This document shows, in pieces, positions 1 to 7,135 of a DNA stretch of 15,207 bases. The stretch covers positions 1-15,207 of the forward strand of contig JBFJVZ010000161.1 in NCBI GenBank assembly GCA_041623895.1. The letters run 5' to 3'. Positions within the stretch are counted from its first letter, which is position 1; each line of letters starts with the position of its first letter. The translations under genes were made by a program, and so were the position numbers. A model generated the notes under the pieces. That model did no database searches. It was not told where the DNA came from and was given only the letters and a program-made list of their open reading frames with translations. Source of the stretch: JBFJVZ01 sp041623895 (GTDB lineage Bacteria > Planctomycetota > Planctomycetia > Pirellulales > Pirellulaceae).

Positions 1-149
1 CTGACATTGTCGACTTGGGGAGCCTCTCCGAAGTTGGGCAGCGTCTGGAACGTCTCGCGGGCCTCGTCCACAGGCATTTCATTCCAAGCCGGCCTGCCCG
101 CTTCGCGGATCGAGGCCAGATAAGCTTTGCTTTGAGGATGAAGAGGCAT
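1..149 (-). CDS. alpha/beta hydrolase (esterase/lipase type), N-terminal fragment
   Basis: Reading the minus strand from an ATG at 149 gives 49 codons without a stop up to the window edge, so the gene is cut off by the window. The peptide begins MPLHPQSKAYLASIREAGRP and continues with WNEMPVDEARETFQTLP. This pattern (MPLxPQ.KA.L, then an EM.v.EAR.tf segment) is typical of the N-terminal cap of alpha/beta-hydrolase-fold-3 esterases of the hormone-sensitive-lipase type, which hydrolyse carboxylic esters. The catalytic part (HGGG oxyanion motif, GxSxG nucleophile) would lie outside the window, so function rests on the N-terminal resemblance alone. No clear ribosome binding site is seen upstream. 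Another protein with a similar helical N-terminus cannot be excluded. Confidence 0.6.
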   Translation of the reverse strand, partial: MPLHPQSKAYLASIREAGRPAWNEMPVDEARETFQTLPNFGEAPQVDNV

Positions 150-298
150 TGGCAATCTTAGAAAAACGAGACGTTCAGTTTCTGGCGAATTCTGATCTTC
201 AACGACGCGAGTTCACCAGACAAGAGAGTCGACCGCTGGAATCCGAAACTTTCGCAACTAGCGTTGGGGGCATGTTCAATTACGGCTGAGCGTCGGCA

Positions 299-368
299 GC
301 AGGGGTCAGGCAGCAATAGCCGCCAGCGGCCTGAAGGTTACTGCGCACGATTGCTGCCTGACCCCTGC
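299..368. repeat. 70-bp REP/MITE-like palindrome with perfect 19-bp arms
   Basis: The arm GCAGGGGTCAGGCAGCAAT at 299-317 is the exact reverse complement of 350-368. The roughly 32-base centre holds a second small inverted repeat, GCCGC (319-323) against GCGGC (326-330). It lies 22 bp beyond the stop of the minus-strand glycosyltransferase, so as RNA it could form a long hairpin stabilising or ending that transcript. No T-run follows on the minus strand, so it is not a classical intrinsic terminator. The GGGGTCAG core resembles REP-type repeats associated with REP-associated tyrosine transposases (inference from memory of such repeats). Confidence 0.75.
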
Positions 369-389
369 GCTCTGCCCCCTTTTCCGCAC

Positions 390-1526
390 TCACGCCAGCA
401 GGCCTTCGATCTGTCGAGTCGTTTTGACGACGTCGTGATACTGGTCAACTAATGATTTGGCAGCGACCGCTCGTGAGCGGGCCGACCTGGGATCCTTGGC
501 CAGCGCAACCAGCGCTGCGGCAAGCGAAGGTGGATGCTTTGGTTCGGCCCATAAGATGGTCGGCACGTCACGTTCCAACTCCACCGTTCCGCCCGATCGC
601 GTTGCAATCACCGGTGTCTCCAGTGCCATCGCCTCAAGCACCACGTTCGGCATCCCTTCGAAGTGCGAGGGCAGGACCAATGCGTCCGCCGCCGCAATGT
701 ACGGTGTCGGGTCTCGCTGCGAGCCCAGAAACTGGATTTCGTGACGATGCGCGGCTCCGCGCCAACGGCGCTCGAGTTCCCCCCGCAACGGACCGTCCCC
801 GATCAACGTCAATCGCAGCTGGGGCAAATCTTCACCCCAAGACGCTTCGCTGAGCGCCATCGCCGCGATCAAATCCTCGTGGCCTTTCTCCTCGGTCATG
901 CGTCCCACACAAACGATGTTTAGCTTGTCGTCCTGGTTAAATGGATCACCGTTTGCATGCTCTTGAAGCTTCCGCAGATCAACGGGATTGCGTATGACTT
1001 GGACCGAACCGGCCGGCAATTCGTAATACGATTCTGCGGACACTGCGACTTCCTGGCTGACCGCTACGACGGTGCGCGACTGGCGATACGCTTTTGCCAA
1101 TCGCCGACGTTTCAGCCAGACGAATCTTTTCTCCACCGCGGGCAAGGCCAGGTTCGGCGGACTGACGATCGTGGAAACTCTGGGGATCCCAGCCGCCTGC
1201 GCCGACGGTCCGGCAACCATCGTCATGTGGAATGTTCGGTCATAGATCACATCGATCTGGCGAGCACGAACCAGATCGCTGAAGTACCGAATCTGGTGTT
1301 TGAGGATGCGGCCAGGATAATTGATCCCGCCAGGCTTGATCGTATCTCCGTAGGAATGGATTTGCACGTCATCGGGGACGGCTGACAACAAGTCACCTTC
1401 CCGCTCGGTGACATACAACTCGGGCGTGAACTCCTTGCGATCAAGATGACGCAGTAGTAACAAGATCTGTTGCTCGCTACCGCCACCGCGCATCGAACTA
1501 ATCATTAGCAGAACACGACGTGTCAT
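390..1526 (-). CDS. family 4 glycosyltransferase (GT-B fold)
   Basis: A 378-residue protein of normal length for GT4 enzymes, which transfer a sugar from a nucleotide-sugar donor with retention of configuration. The N-terminal Rossmann half opens with RRVLLMISSMRGGGSEQQ, containing the glycine-rich acceptor-side loop. The C-terminal donor half shows VGRMTEEKGH (about residues 208-217), LIGDGPLR, and the EX7E element in SHFEGMPNVVLEAMA, followed by a GGTVE motif that usually contacts the nucleotide diphosphate. No signal peptide or membrane segment is obvious, so it is probably cytosolic or peripheral on the inner membrane, serving polysaccharide or glycolipid synthesis. The acceptor cannot be told. 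It lies 61 bp downstream of the exported EEP-fold gene on the same strand and could be cotranscribed, but no functional link is apparent. No other polysaccharide genes flank it. Confidence 0.9.
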   Translation of the reverse strand: MTRRVLLMISSMRGGGSEQQILLLLRHLDRKEFTPELYVTEREGDLLSAVPDDVQIHSYGDTIKPGGINYPGRILKHQIRYFSDLVRARQIDVIYDRTFHMTMVAGPSAQAAGIPRVSTIVSPPNLALPAVEKRFVWLKRRRLAKAYRQSRTVVAVSQEVAVSAESYYELPAGSVQVIRNPVDLRKLQEHANGDPFNQDDKLNIVCVGRMTEEKGHEDLIAAMALSEASWGEDLPQLRLTLIGDGPLRGELERRWRGAAHRHEIQFLGSQRDPTPYIAAADALVLPSHFEGMPNVVLEAMALETPVIATRSGGTVELERDVPTILWAEPKHPPSLAAALVALAKDPRSARSRAVAAKSLVDQYHDVVKTTRQIEGLLA

Positions 1527-1587
1527 GGGCTGTTCAAGAAATATGGCTTGTTCAAAAAGTGCAGTGGTAGCGTCCCAGGCAAGGAGT

Positions 1588-2775
1588 TTAGGGAAGATTT
1601 ACGTCGATCCAAACCATGCGGTGATCGCTGGCGGCCATAAATGAGCGGCCCTCGCTTTCTCGTTGCGGCCAAAACACTCCCGAGTCGCTCAGGGCCAGCG
1701 CCTTGCTGGGCAAAACAAAATCGACTCGCAGATTTCCATTGCGACCAAAGTTGGCCGTGTCGGTGGCCGGATTGCCTTGTTGTCTCTCAGACGCTTTGTT
1801 GCCTTTCGCATCGGCAACGGCGCCAACACTGTTGGGCAGCGGATCGCGAAGGCGTTGATTCGAGATCAATGTGTTGATCGCGACGCGTCGGCCGTCCCCA
1901 TCGACGGGATCCGCATTCAAATCACCCATGATCACGAACGCCGCTGTTTCAGGAAGACCTCCGTGATTTCCCCGGTCGTCCATCAAGTCCGATCCTGACT
2001 GGCTCAAGTAGACGTTCCAGAATTGGATCTCATCATGATTGCGGCAGCCATTGCGATCTTCGGCGCCGTCAAAAACAGGCGGCGTGGGGTGACTGGCCAG
2101 TACATGAACCGTTAACTTCTTCTCGACTTCGATCGGAATGTCGATATGGTTCTTGCTCGATAAACGCAGCTTTTCCCAAGTCGGATCGTCGTAGTACGGT
2201 TTGTCGGTGCTGGGGTCAATCGGACGCAACGCGCCCGGCAGGTCCTTCCACAAAAAAGTTTGGAAGCTGCGTATTTGTTCCTCTTTGATCGGAAACCGGC
2301 TGAAAACTGCCATCGAATACTGGCCGGGATAGACGCCGTAGCCCCAGCAATCATGGGGCTCGCCTGTGCGCCCGTTGTTATTCAAATCCATTCCCGAGTC
2401 AACGCCAGTGTTGCTGGGAACCGAATAGATGTAGGGATAGTCGATTGGCTGCAGCGATTGTTGACCCTTGGCAAAGAATTCTCTGGCCAATACATTCGCC
2501 GTACGAGCGTCTTTGTCGTAATCGATCTCGTTGATCAGCAAGATATCAGGACGCACGGTTTGCACAATCGAAGCGACATCTTCCGCCTGGCGATCTATGC
2601 CGTCACTGAGTCGCTGATAGATTTGTCCCGCTTGCTTTCCATACAGCGATGCATTGTAGGTGGCGATGCGCAGCGTCCTGTTGGACTCTTCCGCAGCCAG
2701 CCCTGCCGCCCAGAATCCAATCAGACTGAACAGCACAACCACGGGGATCAATTGCATGTCTGATATCAATTTCAT
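1588..2775 (-). CDS. exported endonuclease/exonuclease/phosphatase (EEP) family protein
   Basis: A 395-residue protein with an N-terminal hydrophobic signal peptide (about residues 8-28, ending AGLAA), so it is probably periplasmic or secreted. The mature part has the EEP (DNase I-like) metal-phosphoesterase motifs: ATYNASL with N41, LLINEID with E83, ASHPTP with H229, GDLNADP with D285 and N287, RVDFVLPS with D352, and the terminal SDHRMVW with D384/H385. All catalytic positions appear intact, so a Mg-dependent phosphodiesterase or phosphomonoesterase is expected. The substrate (nucleic acid, lipid headgroup or other phosphoester) is not visible. A second ATG at codon 7 would give a slightly shorter signal peptide; the first is kept because a G-rich stretch precedes it. 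The gene is divergent from treZ with 80 bp between start codons. Confidence 0.9.
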   Translation of the reverse strand: MKLISDMQLIPVVVLFSLIGFWAAGLAAEESNRTLRIATYNASLYGKQAGQIYQRLSDGIDRQAEDVASIVQTVRPDILLINEIDYDKDARTANVLAREFFAKGQQSLQPIDYPYIYSVPSNTGVDSGMDLNNNGRTGEPHDCWGYGVYPGQYSMAVFSRFPIKEEQIRSFQTFLWKDLPGALRPIDPSTDKPYYDDPTWEKLRLSSKNHIDIPIEVEKKLTVHVLASHPTPPVFDGAEDRNGCRNHDEIQFWNVYLSQSGSDLMDDRGNHGGLPETAAFVIMGDLNADPVDGDGRRVAINTLISNQRLRDPLPNSVGAVADAKGNKASERQQGNPATDTANFGRNGNLRVDFVLPSKALALSDSGVFWPQRESEGRSFMAASDHRMVWIDVNLP

Positions 2776-2855
2776 TACGATTGCCCCGAAGACGAAAACA
2801 AATAAGTTCGTGAAGATAGTCTAACTGATCATCACTCCCGCGCGTTTGCCACCCG
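2776..2855. promoter_or_regulatory. divergent promoter region between EEP gene and treZ
   Basis: The 80 bp between the two divergent start codons must carry, or lie just downstream of, the promoters of both genes. No convincing -35/-10 pair or operator palindrome was found on either strand, so only the layout supports this entry. Confidence 0.35.
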
Positions 2856-4706
2856 ATGCAGCCCGACGACGTCCCCGATACCGAACTGCATCGATGGTTG
2901 GGAGCCCATCTGATCGGCGGCAGGCAGGTCAGGTTTTGCGTGTGGTCGCCCGGTCATCAAGAAATCATCGTCGAGTTGATTGATAGCGGTCGTCGGTTGG
3001 CGATGAGCAAGTTGCCCGGCGGTTACCACGTCGCGATTGCTGACGGTGTTGGTGCGCAGGAAAGATATATCTTTCGTATTGAGGGGGACGCTGATGTTGA
3101 TGGAGGCACTGGGCTTCACGAAGGCACTGGACTTCACGAAGGCACTGGGCGGCCGGATCCGGCAACACGATTTCAACCACAGGGAGTGCACGGTCCAAGC
3201 CAAATCGTCGATCCAACGTTTAAGTGGACTGATGATCAGTGGCCCGGTGTCGATCAAAACGACTTGATCATCTACGAGTTGCACACCGGCACGTTCACCG
3301 ATCAGGGGACGTTTGCAGCGGCGATGCGCCGGCTGGATGAAGTTGTTGAGCTTGGGGTGACGGCAATTGAATTGATGCCGGTGGCAGCTTGCCCAGGCAA
3401 ATGGAACTGGGGATATGACGGTGTCAATCTGTTTGCACCGTCAGCCAACTACGGGACACCCGATGATCTTCGCAGACTGATTGACATCGCGCATGCGAAA
3501 GGATTGGCGGTGATCTTGGACGTCGTCTACAACCATCTCGGGCCCGAGGGGAATTACCTTGGCGACTTCGGTCCCTATCTCTCAGCTCGCCACGCCACAC
3601 CTTGGGGAGCTGCTCCGAATTTTGACGATCCGAAATACGGACGTCAGCTAAGACGTTTCTTTGTCGCCAATACGATTCATTGGTTGGACGAGTACCACTT
3701 CGACGGCCTCCGCATGGATGCAATTCACTGCATGCGTGATGACAGCGACCCGCACATCGCGGCTCAGATCAGTGATGCGGTGCACGACTGGCACGCCGAA
3801 ACGGGTCGACCGGCCCTGTTGATCGCCGAGTCGAATGTTTACGATGCAAACATGTTGGCGCCCCGATCCAAGGGTGGAATTGGCTTTCACGCGGAGTGGT
3901 GCGACGATTTTTTGCACAGCGTCTATGCTGTGATTCGTCCCGGCGACCACCTGTGCGATCGCAAGTATGGGGCGGACGATCTACAGCAGACTTTGAAATA
4001 TGGATTCGTATACGAAGGTTCGCTCAGGCAGCCGCGTTATCGCCACACGCCGCCACAGCGGGTAAGCAGCAGCGGTCTTGTTTACGCGATTCAAACACAT
4101 GACTTCATCGGCAACCATCCACTTGGTGCTCGGTTACATCAGGTTGCTGGCAAAGATACTCAACGAGCAGCGGCCGCCTTGCTATTACTCTCGCCGGCCA
4201 TTCCGATGTTGTTCATGGGCGAAGAATTCGCCTGCGAGAATCCCTTTCAATTCTTCGTCGACTTTGGTGATCAGTGGCTACGCAAAGCGGTCGTCCAGGG
4301 CCGCAAGGCTGAGTACCCGCAACACGACTGGACGGACGGACATTTGCCGACATCCCCGGCCGCCTTTCTGAACTCAAAAATCGGACCCTGTGGCGAGGGA
4401 GACGCTGCTATGCGAGAGTGGTACCGTGACCTGATTCGCTGGCGGAAATTATGGAAAGTCGACGGCACGATAGGCGATGCAAATCTGCAGGTGACAACCG
4501 ACGCTGAAGTCAACCTGTATGTACTACGGTATGCGGGCGATCAGACGTTGCTGACGGTGGCGGTCAGGTTGAATCCGATTTCGCATCCCGGCTCAAATCT
4601 GGTTCCGTTTCCTGCTCCCGGCGATCTGTTGCTCGACTCCAGGCCTGATTCCATTGGCAACCAGCTATTTCCTAATCACGCCAAGGTATTCCTGAAAAAG
4701 TTTTGA
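2856..4706 (+). CDS. treZ: malto-oligosyltrehalose trehalohydrolase
   Basis: A 616-residue GH13 enzyme that releases trehalose from maltooligosyl-trehalose, the second step of the TreY/TreZ route from glycogen-type glucans. The N-terminal beta-sandwich starts at LGAHLIGGRQVRFCVWSP. The linker to the barrel holds DPATRFQPQGVHGPSQIVDP (101-120), characteristic of TreZ. The (beta/alpha)8 barrel shows DVVYNHLGPEGNYLG (region I), FDGLRMDAIH with nucleophile D288 (region II), LLIAESN with acid/base E325 (region III), and QTHDFIGNHPLGAR with H415/D416 (region IV). A C-terminal beta domain ends the protein. A stop at 2826-2828 with no other start between makes ATG 2856 the only reasonable start, though no Shine-Dalgarno sequence is seen. 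Residues 84-98 come from an 18-bp tandem repeat. No treY, treS or glycogen gene is present in the window. Confidence 0.93.
   Translation: MQPDDVPDTELHRWLGAHLIGGRQVRFCVWSPGHQEIIVELIDSGRRLAMSKLPGGYHVAIADGVGAQERYIFRIEGDADVDGGTGLHEGTGLHEGTGRPDPATRFQPQGVHGPSQIVDPTFKWTDDQWPGVDQNDLIIYELHTGTFTDQGTFAAAMRRLDEVVELGVTAIELMPVAACPGKWNWGYDGVNLFAPSANYGTPDDLRRLIDIAHAKGLAVILDVVYNHLGPEGNYLGDFGPYLSARHATPWGAAPNFDDPKYGRQLRRFFVANTIHWLDEYHFDGLRMDAIHCMRDDSDPHIAAQISDAVHDWHAETGRPALLIAESNVYDANMLAPRSKGGIGFHAEWCDDFLHSVYAVIRPGDHLCDRKYGADDLQQTLKYGFVYEGSLRQPRYRHTPPQRVSSSGLVYAIQTHDFIGNHPLGARLHQVAGKDTQRAAAALLLLSPAIPMLFMGEEFACENPFQFFVDFGDQWLRKAVVQGRKAEYPQHDWTDGHLPTSPAAFLNSKIGPCGEGDAAMREWYRDLIRWRKLWKVDGTIGDANLQVTTDAEVNLYVLRYAGDQTLLTVAVRLNPISHPGSNLVPFPAPGDLLLDSRPDSIGNQLFPNHAKVFLKKF
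3105..3149 (+). repeat. 18-bp tandem repeat inside treZ (2.5 copies)
   Basis: Two units, GGCACTGGGCTTCACGAA (3105-3122) and the same with one change (3123-3140), are followed by a half unit (3141-3149). They are in frame and encode GTGLHE-GTGLHE-GTG at residues 84-98, in the linker between the N-terminal sandwich and the catalytic barrel. This looks like replication-slippage expansion in a tolerant loop. Confidence 0.9.
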
Positions 4707-4792
4707 GCCAGATCGTGTTGGCAAAAACCAAGGGAGCCACTGATTCGTCTACCCTAGTGGTGCTTCCTCGTTGAACTTGTGGGTAACGAGCG

Positions 4793-4825
4793 AAAAGGGG
4801 TCAGACCACTTATTCCGAACGGGTT
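4793..4825 (+). repeat. candidate degenerate REP-like half element
   Basis: The stretch AAAAGGGGTCAGACCACTTA (4793-4812) and the bases after it resemble one arm of widespread GGGGTCAGACC-type REP sequences. It shares GGGGTCAG with the arms of the palindrome at 299-368. No matching second arm is present nearby, so it would be a solitary or decayed copy. It sits in the gap between treZ and the DUF4349 gene. The assignment is by resemblance only. Confidence 0.35.
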
Positions 4826-4871
4826 TGATGTTCTCGCCAACATCGCCGCTTGTGGGATCGCATGCATTTCT

Positions 4872-4876
4872 AGAGG
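4872..4876 (+). promoter_or_regulatory. ribosome binding site deciding the DUF4349 start
   Basis: AGAGG lies 5 bases before the ATG at 4882. An in-frame ATG at 4771 would add 37 residues that run through the REP-like stretch and would bury the lipoprotein signal, so the internal start with this site is preferred. Confidence 0.7.
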
Positions 4877-4881
4877 TATTT

Positions 4882-5793
4882 ATGACTTTCCGCCGAATTT
4901 CTAAATGCGGGACATTCGCGCTGGCCACCATGCTGGCGTTGACTTTGATCAACGGCTGCGGTTCGCAATACCCGGGGGCCTCTTCCGCTAACAAGTCCGT
5001 GGCATGGGAGGCCGCCAGCACTGATGAGGCCCTGGTGCAGACCGCCGTTCCCGCAGCCGAAAACGGGCTGGAGACGCTGGCCGCCACTGCGGTGGCGACC
5101 ACGGACCGCAAGATCATCTACACGTCCACGATCGGTTTGGTTGTTGAAGATTACCAGACTTTCGAGAGCGAATTGCCGAAACTGGTCAGCAAGCATGGTG
5201 GCTTTGTCGCCAGCAGCGAGACGGACCGCCGCTATCAGAACAATCAATCGGGTCGTTGGGTCGTGCGGGTACCGGTTGATCAATACAGCGACTTTCTCAG
5301 CGGCGTCAATGCGCTGGGGTTCACGGAATCACGGAGCGAGGATGCTCAGGACGTGACCGAAGAATACGTGGACTTGGAAGCGCGAATTGAGAACAAAAAG
5401 CGGCTGGAATCGCGGATCTTGACGATGCTGGAGGAGCGGACCGGCAAGTTGTCCGACATTCTGGAAATCGAACGCGAATTGGCCCGCGTTCGCGAAGAAA
5501 TCGAATCAATGGAAGGCCGTCTGCGATTCTTGAAAGATCGCACCAGCCTGGCGACGATCACGATCGATTGCCGCGAGGAAAAAGAATACCAACCGCCGGA
5601 GCCGCCGACACTGTTGTCACGAATCACGTTGTCCTGGACTGATTCAATCAGTTCGCTACGCCGCACCGCAGAAAACTTTCTGGTCGGTGCGATCGCCGCC
5701 GCTCCCTGGATCGTGGTGCTGGCGATTGGGCTATTGATCGTGCGTCAGCTGATCAAACGCTGGTGGCGGAAACGGCAGGCGGCAAAAGCATGA
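4882..5793 (+). CDS. DUF4349 domain lipoprotein with C-terminal membrane anchor
   Basis: 303 residues from the ATG at 4882. The N-terminus has basic residues, a hydrophobic stretch and LINGC with C26 as the likely lipidated cysteine (Asn at -2 is unusual for a lipobox). The DUF4349 pattern follows: IIYTSTIGLVVEDYQTFESE (78-97), a GGFVASSETDR segment, WVVRVPVDQYSDFL, then VTEEYVDLEARIENKKRLES leading into a charged coiled coil (about 160-220), and SLATITIDC. A transmembrane helix (about 267-288) and a strongly basic tail RWWRKRQAAKA end the protein. The expected layout is an envelope protein whose periplasmic domain is tethered at both ends. The molecular role of DUF4349 is unknown. It follows treZ after a 175-bp gap and is convergent with the desaturase gene with 12 bp between stops. 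Confidence 0.88.
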   Translation: MTFRRISKCGTFALATMLALTLINGCGSQYPGASSANKSVAWEAASTDEALVQTAVPAAENGLETLAATAVATTDRKIIYTSTIGLVVEDYQTFESELPKLVSKHGGFVASSETDRRYQNNQSGRWVVRVPVDQYSDFLSGVNALGFTESRSEDAQDVTEEYVDLEARIENKKRLESRILTMLEERTGKLSDILEIERELARVREEIESMEGRLRFLKDRTSLATITIDCREEKEYQPPEPPTLLSRITLSWTDSISSLRRTAENFLVGAIAAAPWIVVLAIGLLIVRQLIKRWWRKRQAAKA

Positions 5794-5805
5794 CCCTGCT
5801 GTGAT

Positions 5806-6954
5806 CTAAGACGCCGTCGCCTGTCCGACGCCTGAACCCATCGAATCGTCAGACGACTTTCCGGACTTGGCGGCGCGGCGCCACAAGGCCACAATTTCGC
5901 TGGTCAAACTTGGCGCAATCGTTCTGTGGTAGGGCGAATCAGCCGGTAAGCCTTCCACCAATCTCTGATGGGCCAGCCCCAGGTTGTGATAGGGAAGACG
6001 GGGAAACAGATGGTGAAGGGCGTGATAACGAGTTCCCGTCGGACCCCAAAGTTCGCTGAACCAGGGAGCATGCGGATAGTTGACTGAATCCAGCAATTGC
6101 TCCTCAAACGTCATCTCCCCACCATCATTGGTCCAGCGATGCGCACCCAACGTGCGAATCTCGTTCAAGATCAATAATCCCACGCCAACCAAATAACCGA
6201 CCAACCAGAATGGATCGAATCCCCACTCGCCATGCCACAGGCGATACCTGGTCAGCAACCAGAAACACCACAGGAAACAAAAAACTTCTTGCATCACAAC
6301 GATGCGCATCAAATCTGGCGACGCGTCAGTCCTTTCGTAAAACGGATCGACCACTAATGTCGATGCTCGTCGATGGGCCCATTTCCGTGCTGCTGGAAAA
6401 ACCCAACATATCGGGCTAAGGATCAGAAATCGAAAGACGCCCAGAAACGGAATCACCAAAGCTTGTGCGATAAAACCCAGAATAAACCAAGGGCTGTGAT
6501 GACTGAGTGAGACATACTCACCGTCTTGCTTGGTTCCGTAGTGCTTGCGTCGATGATGGTCGACGTGAGGGTAGTACATAAACGAAGGCACCAAGAACAA
6601 GATTCCGCACAGCGCGTTCCAGACGATGCGAAATCCTTTGAAGCCATCCTTCGGCAGATGCACCAGTTCATGCGTGAACATCAACGCCCGCATGTACATG
6701 ATCACGGTTACGAAGTAGGCGAAGACGACCGCGGGAATCAGCCAGGGAGCATCGGGATAGTAGCGGGGCAAAAAACGAACGAGATGGATCGCCGTATGTC
6801 CAACCAAAATCGAAACCAGGAAATCGGTCCAGTAGATCTTTGGATTCGGCTTGGTCAGATCTCCAATCAGTTCCCGAGCCTGTGCGAACGAAAAGTTCGT
6901 GCCGGCTTTCGGCTGGATGACTGTGTCTGGTGAATCGCTTGTTGTTGCTGACAT
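5806..6954 (-). CDS. membrane fatty acid desaturase family protein
   Basis: A 382-residue integral membrane di-iron enzyme of the FA_desaturase superfamily, which uses oxygen to desaturate or hydroxylate lipid chains at the inner membrane. The three histidine boxes are visible: HELVH (95-99), HVDHH (130-134) followed by RRKH, and HALHH (311-315). Hydrophobic segments lie near residues 41-61, 70-94, 112-128, 155-183, 220-235 and 249-266, matching the usual paired-helix topology with the boxes on the cytoplasmic face. The roughly 30 N-terminal residues are polar and poorly constrained. Substrate and regiochemistry cannot be told; a carotenoid or sterol hydroxylase of the same superfamily is possible. 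The gene is divergent from the flavoprotein gene with 181 bp between start codons; no electron-transfer partner is adjacent. Confidence 0.88.
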   Translation of the reverse strand: MSATTSDSPDTVIQPKAGTNFSFAQARELIGDLTKPNPKIYWTDFLVSILVGHTAIHLVRFLPRYYPDAPWLIPAVVFAYFVTVIMYMRALMFTHELVHLPKDGFKGFRIVWNALCGILFLVPSFMYYPHVDHHRRKHYGTKQDGEYVSLSHHSPWFILGFIAQALVIPFLGVFRFLILSPICWVFPAARKWAHRRASTLVVDPFYERTDASPDLMRIVVMQEVFCFLWCFWLLTRYRLWHGEWGFDPFWLVGYLVGVGLLILNEIRTLGAHRWTNDGGEMTFEEQLLDSVNYPHAPWFSELWGPTGTRYHALHHLFPRLPYHNLGLAHQRLVEGLPADSPYHRTIAPSLTSEIVALWRRAAKSGKSSDDSMGSGVGQATAS

Positions 6955-7135
6955 GCTGATGGATGGTTCAAATCAATTGACCCGGGATATCAACGTCCCT
7001 GCCGCATCACCAAGTTAAATCGGGTCCGTTCGACGTGAAAGTCCAACGATCCTGCACAAAGATCCTCATTTGATCAAGTGAATATATGCAAAGTAGTGGT
7101 GTTAGAGCCAGAAAATCTGTCTTTCGGAGCCGGCC

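Noticed and set aside
264..452. Plus-strand open frame of 62 codons across the palindrome and glycosyltransferase 3' end
   Set aside because: It runs through the inverted repeat and antisense to a well-supported gene, with no family features.
1527..1587. Near-repeat of GGCTGTTCAA and GGCTTGTTCAA between the EEP and glycosyltransferase genes
   Set aside because: Too short and imperfect to call an operator or repeat element.
4771..4881. N-terminal extension of the DUF4349 protein from an upstream in-frame ATG
   Set aside because: It would place 37 residues, partly encoded by a REP-like stretch, ahead of a lipoprotein signal; the internal ATG has a good ribosome site.
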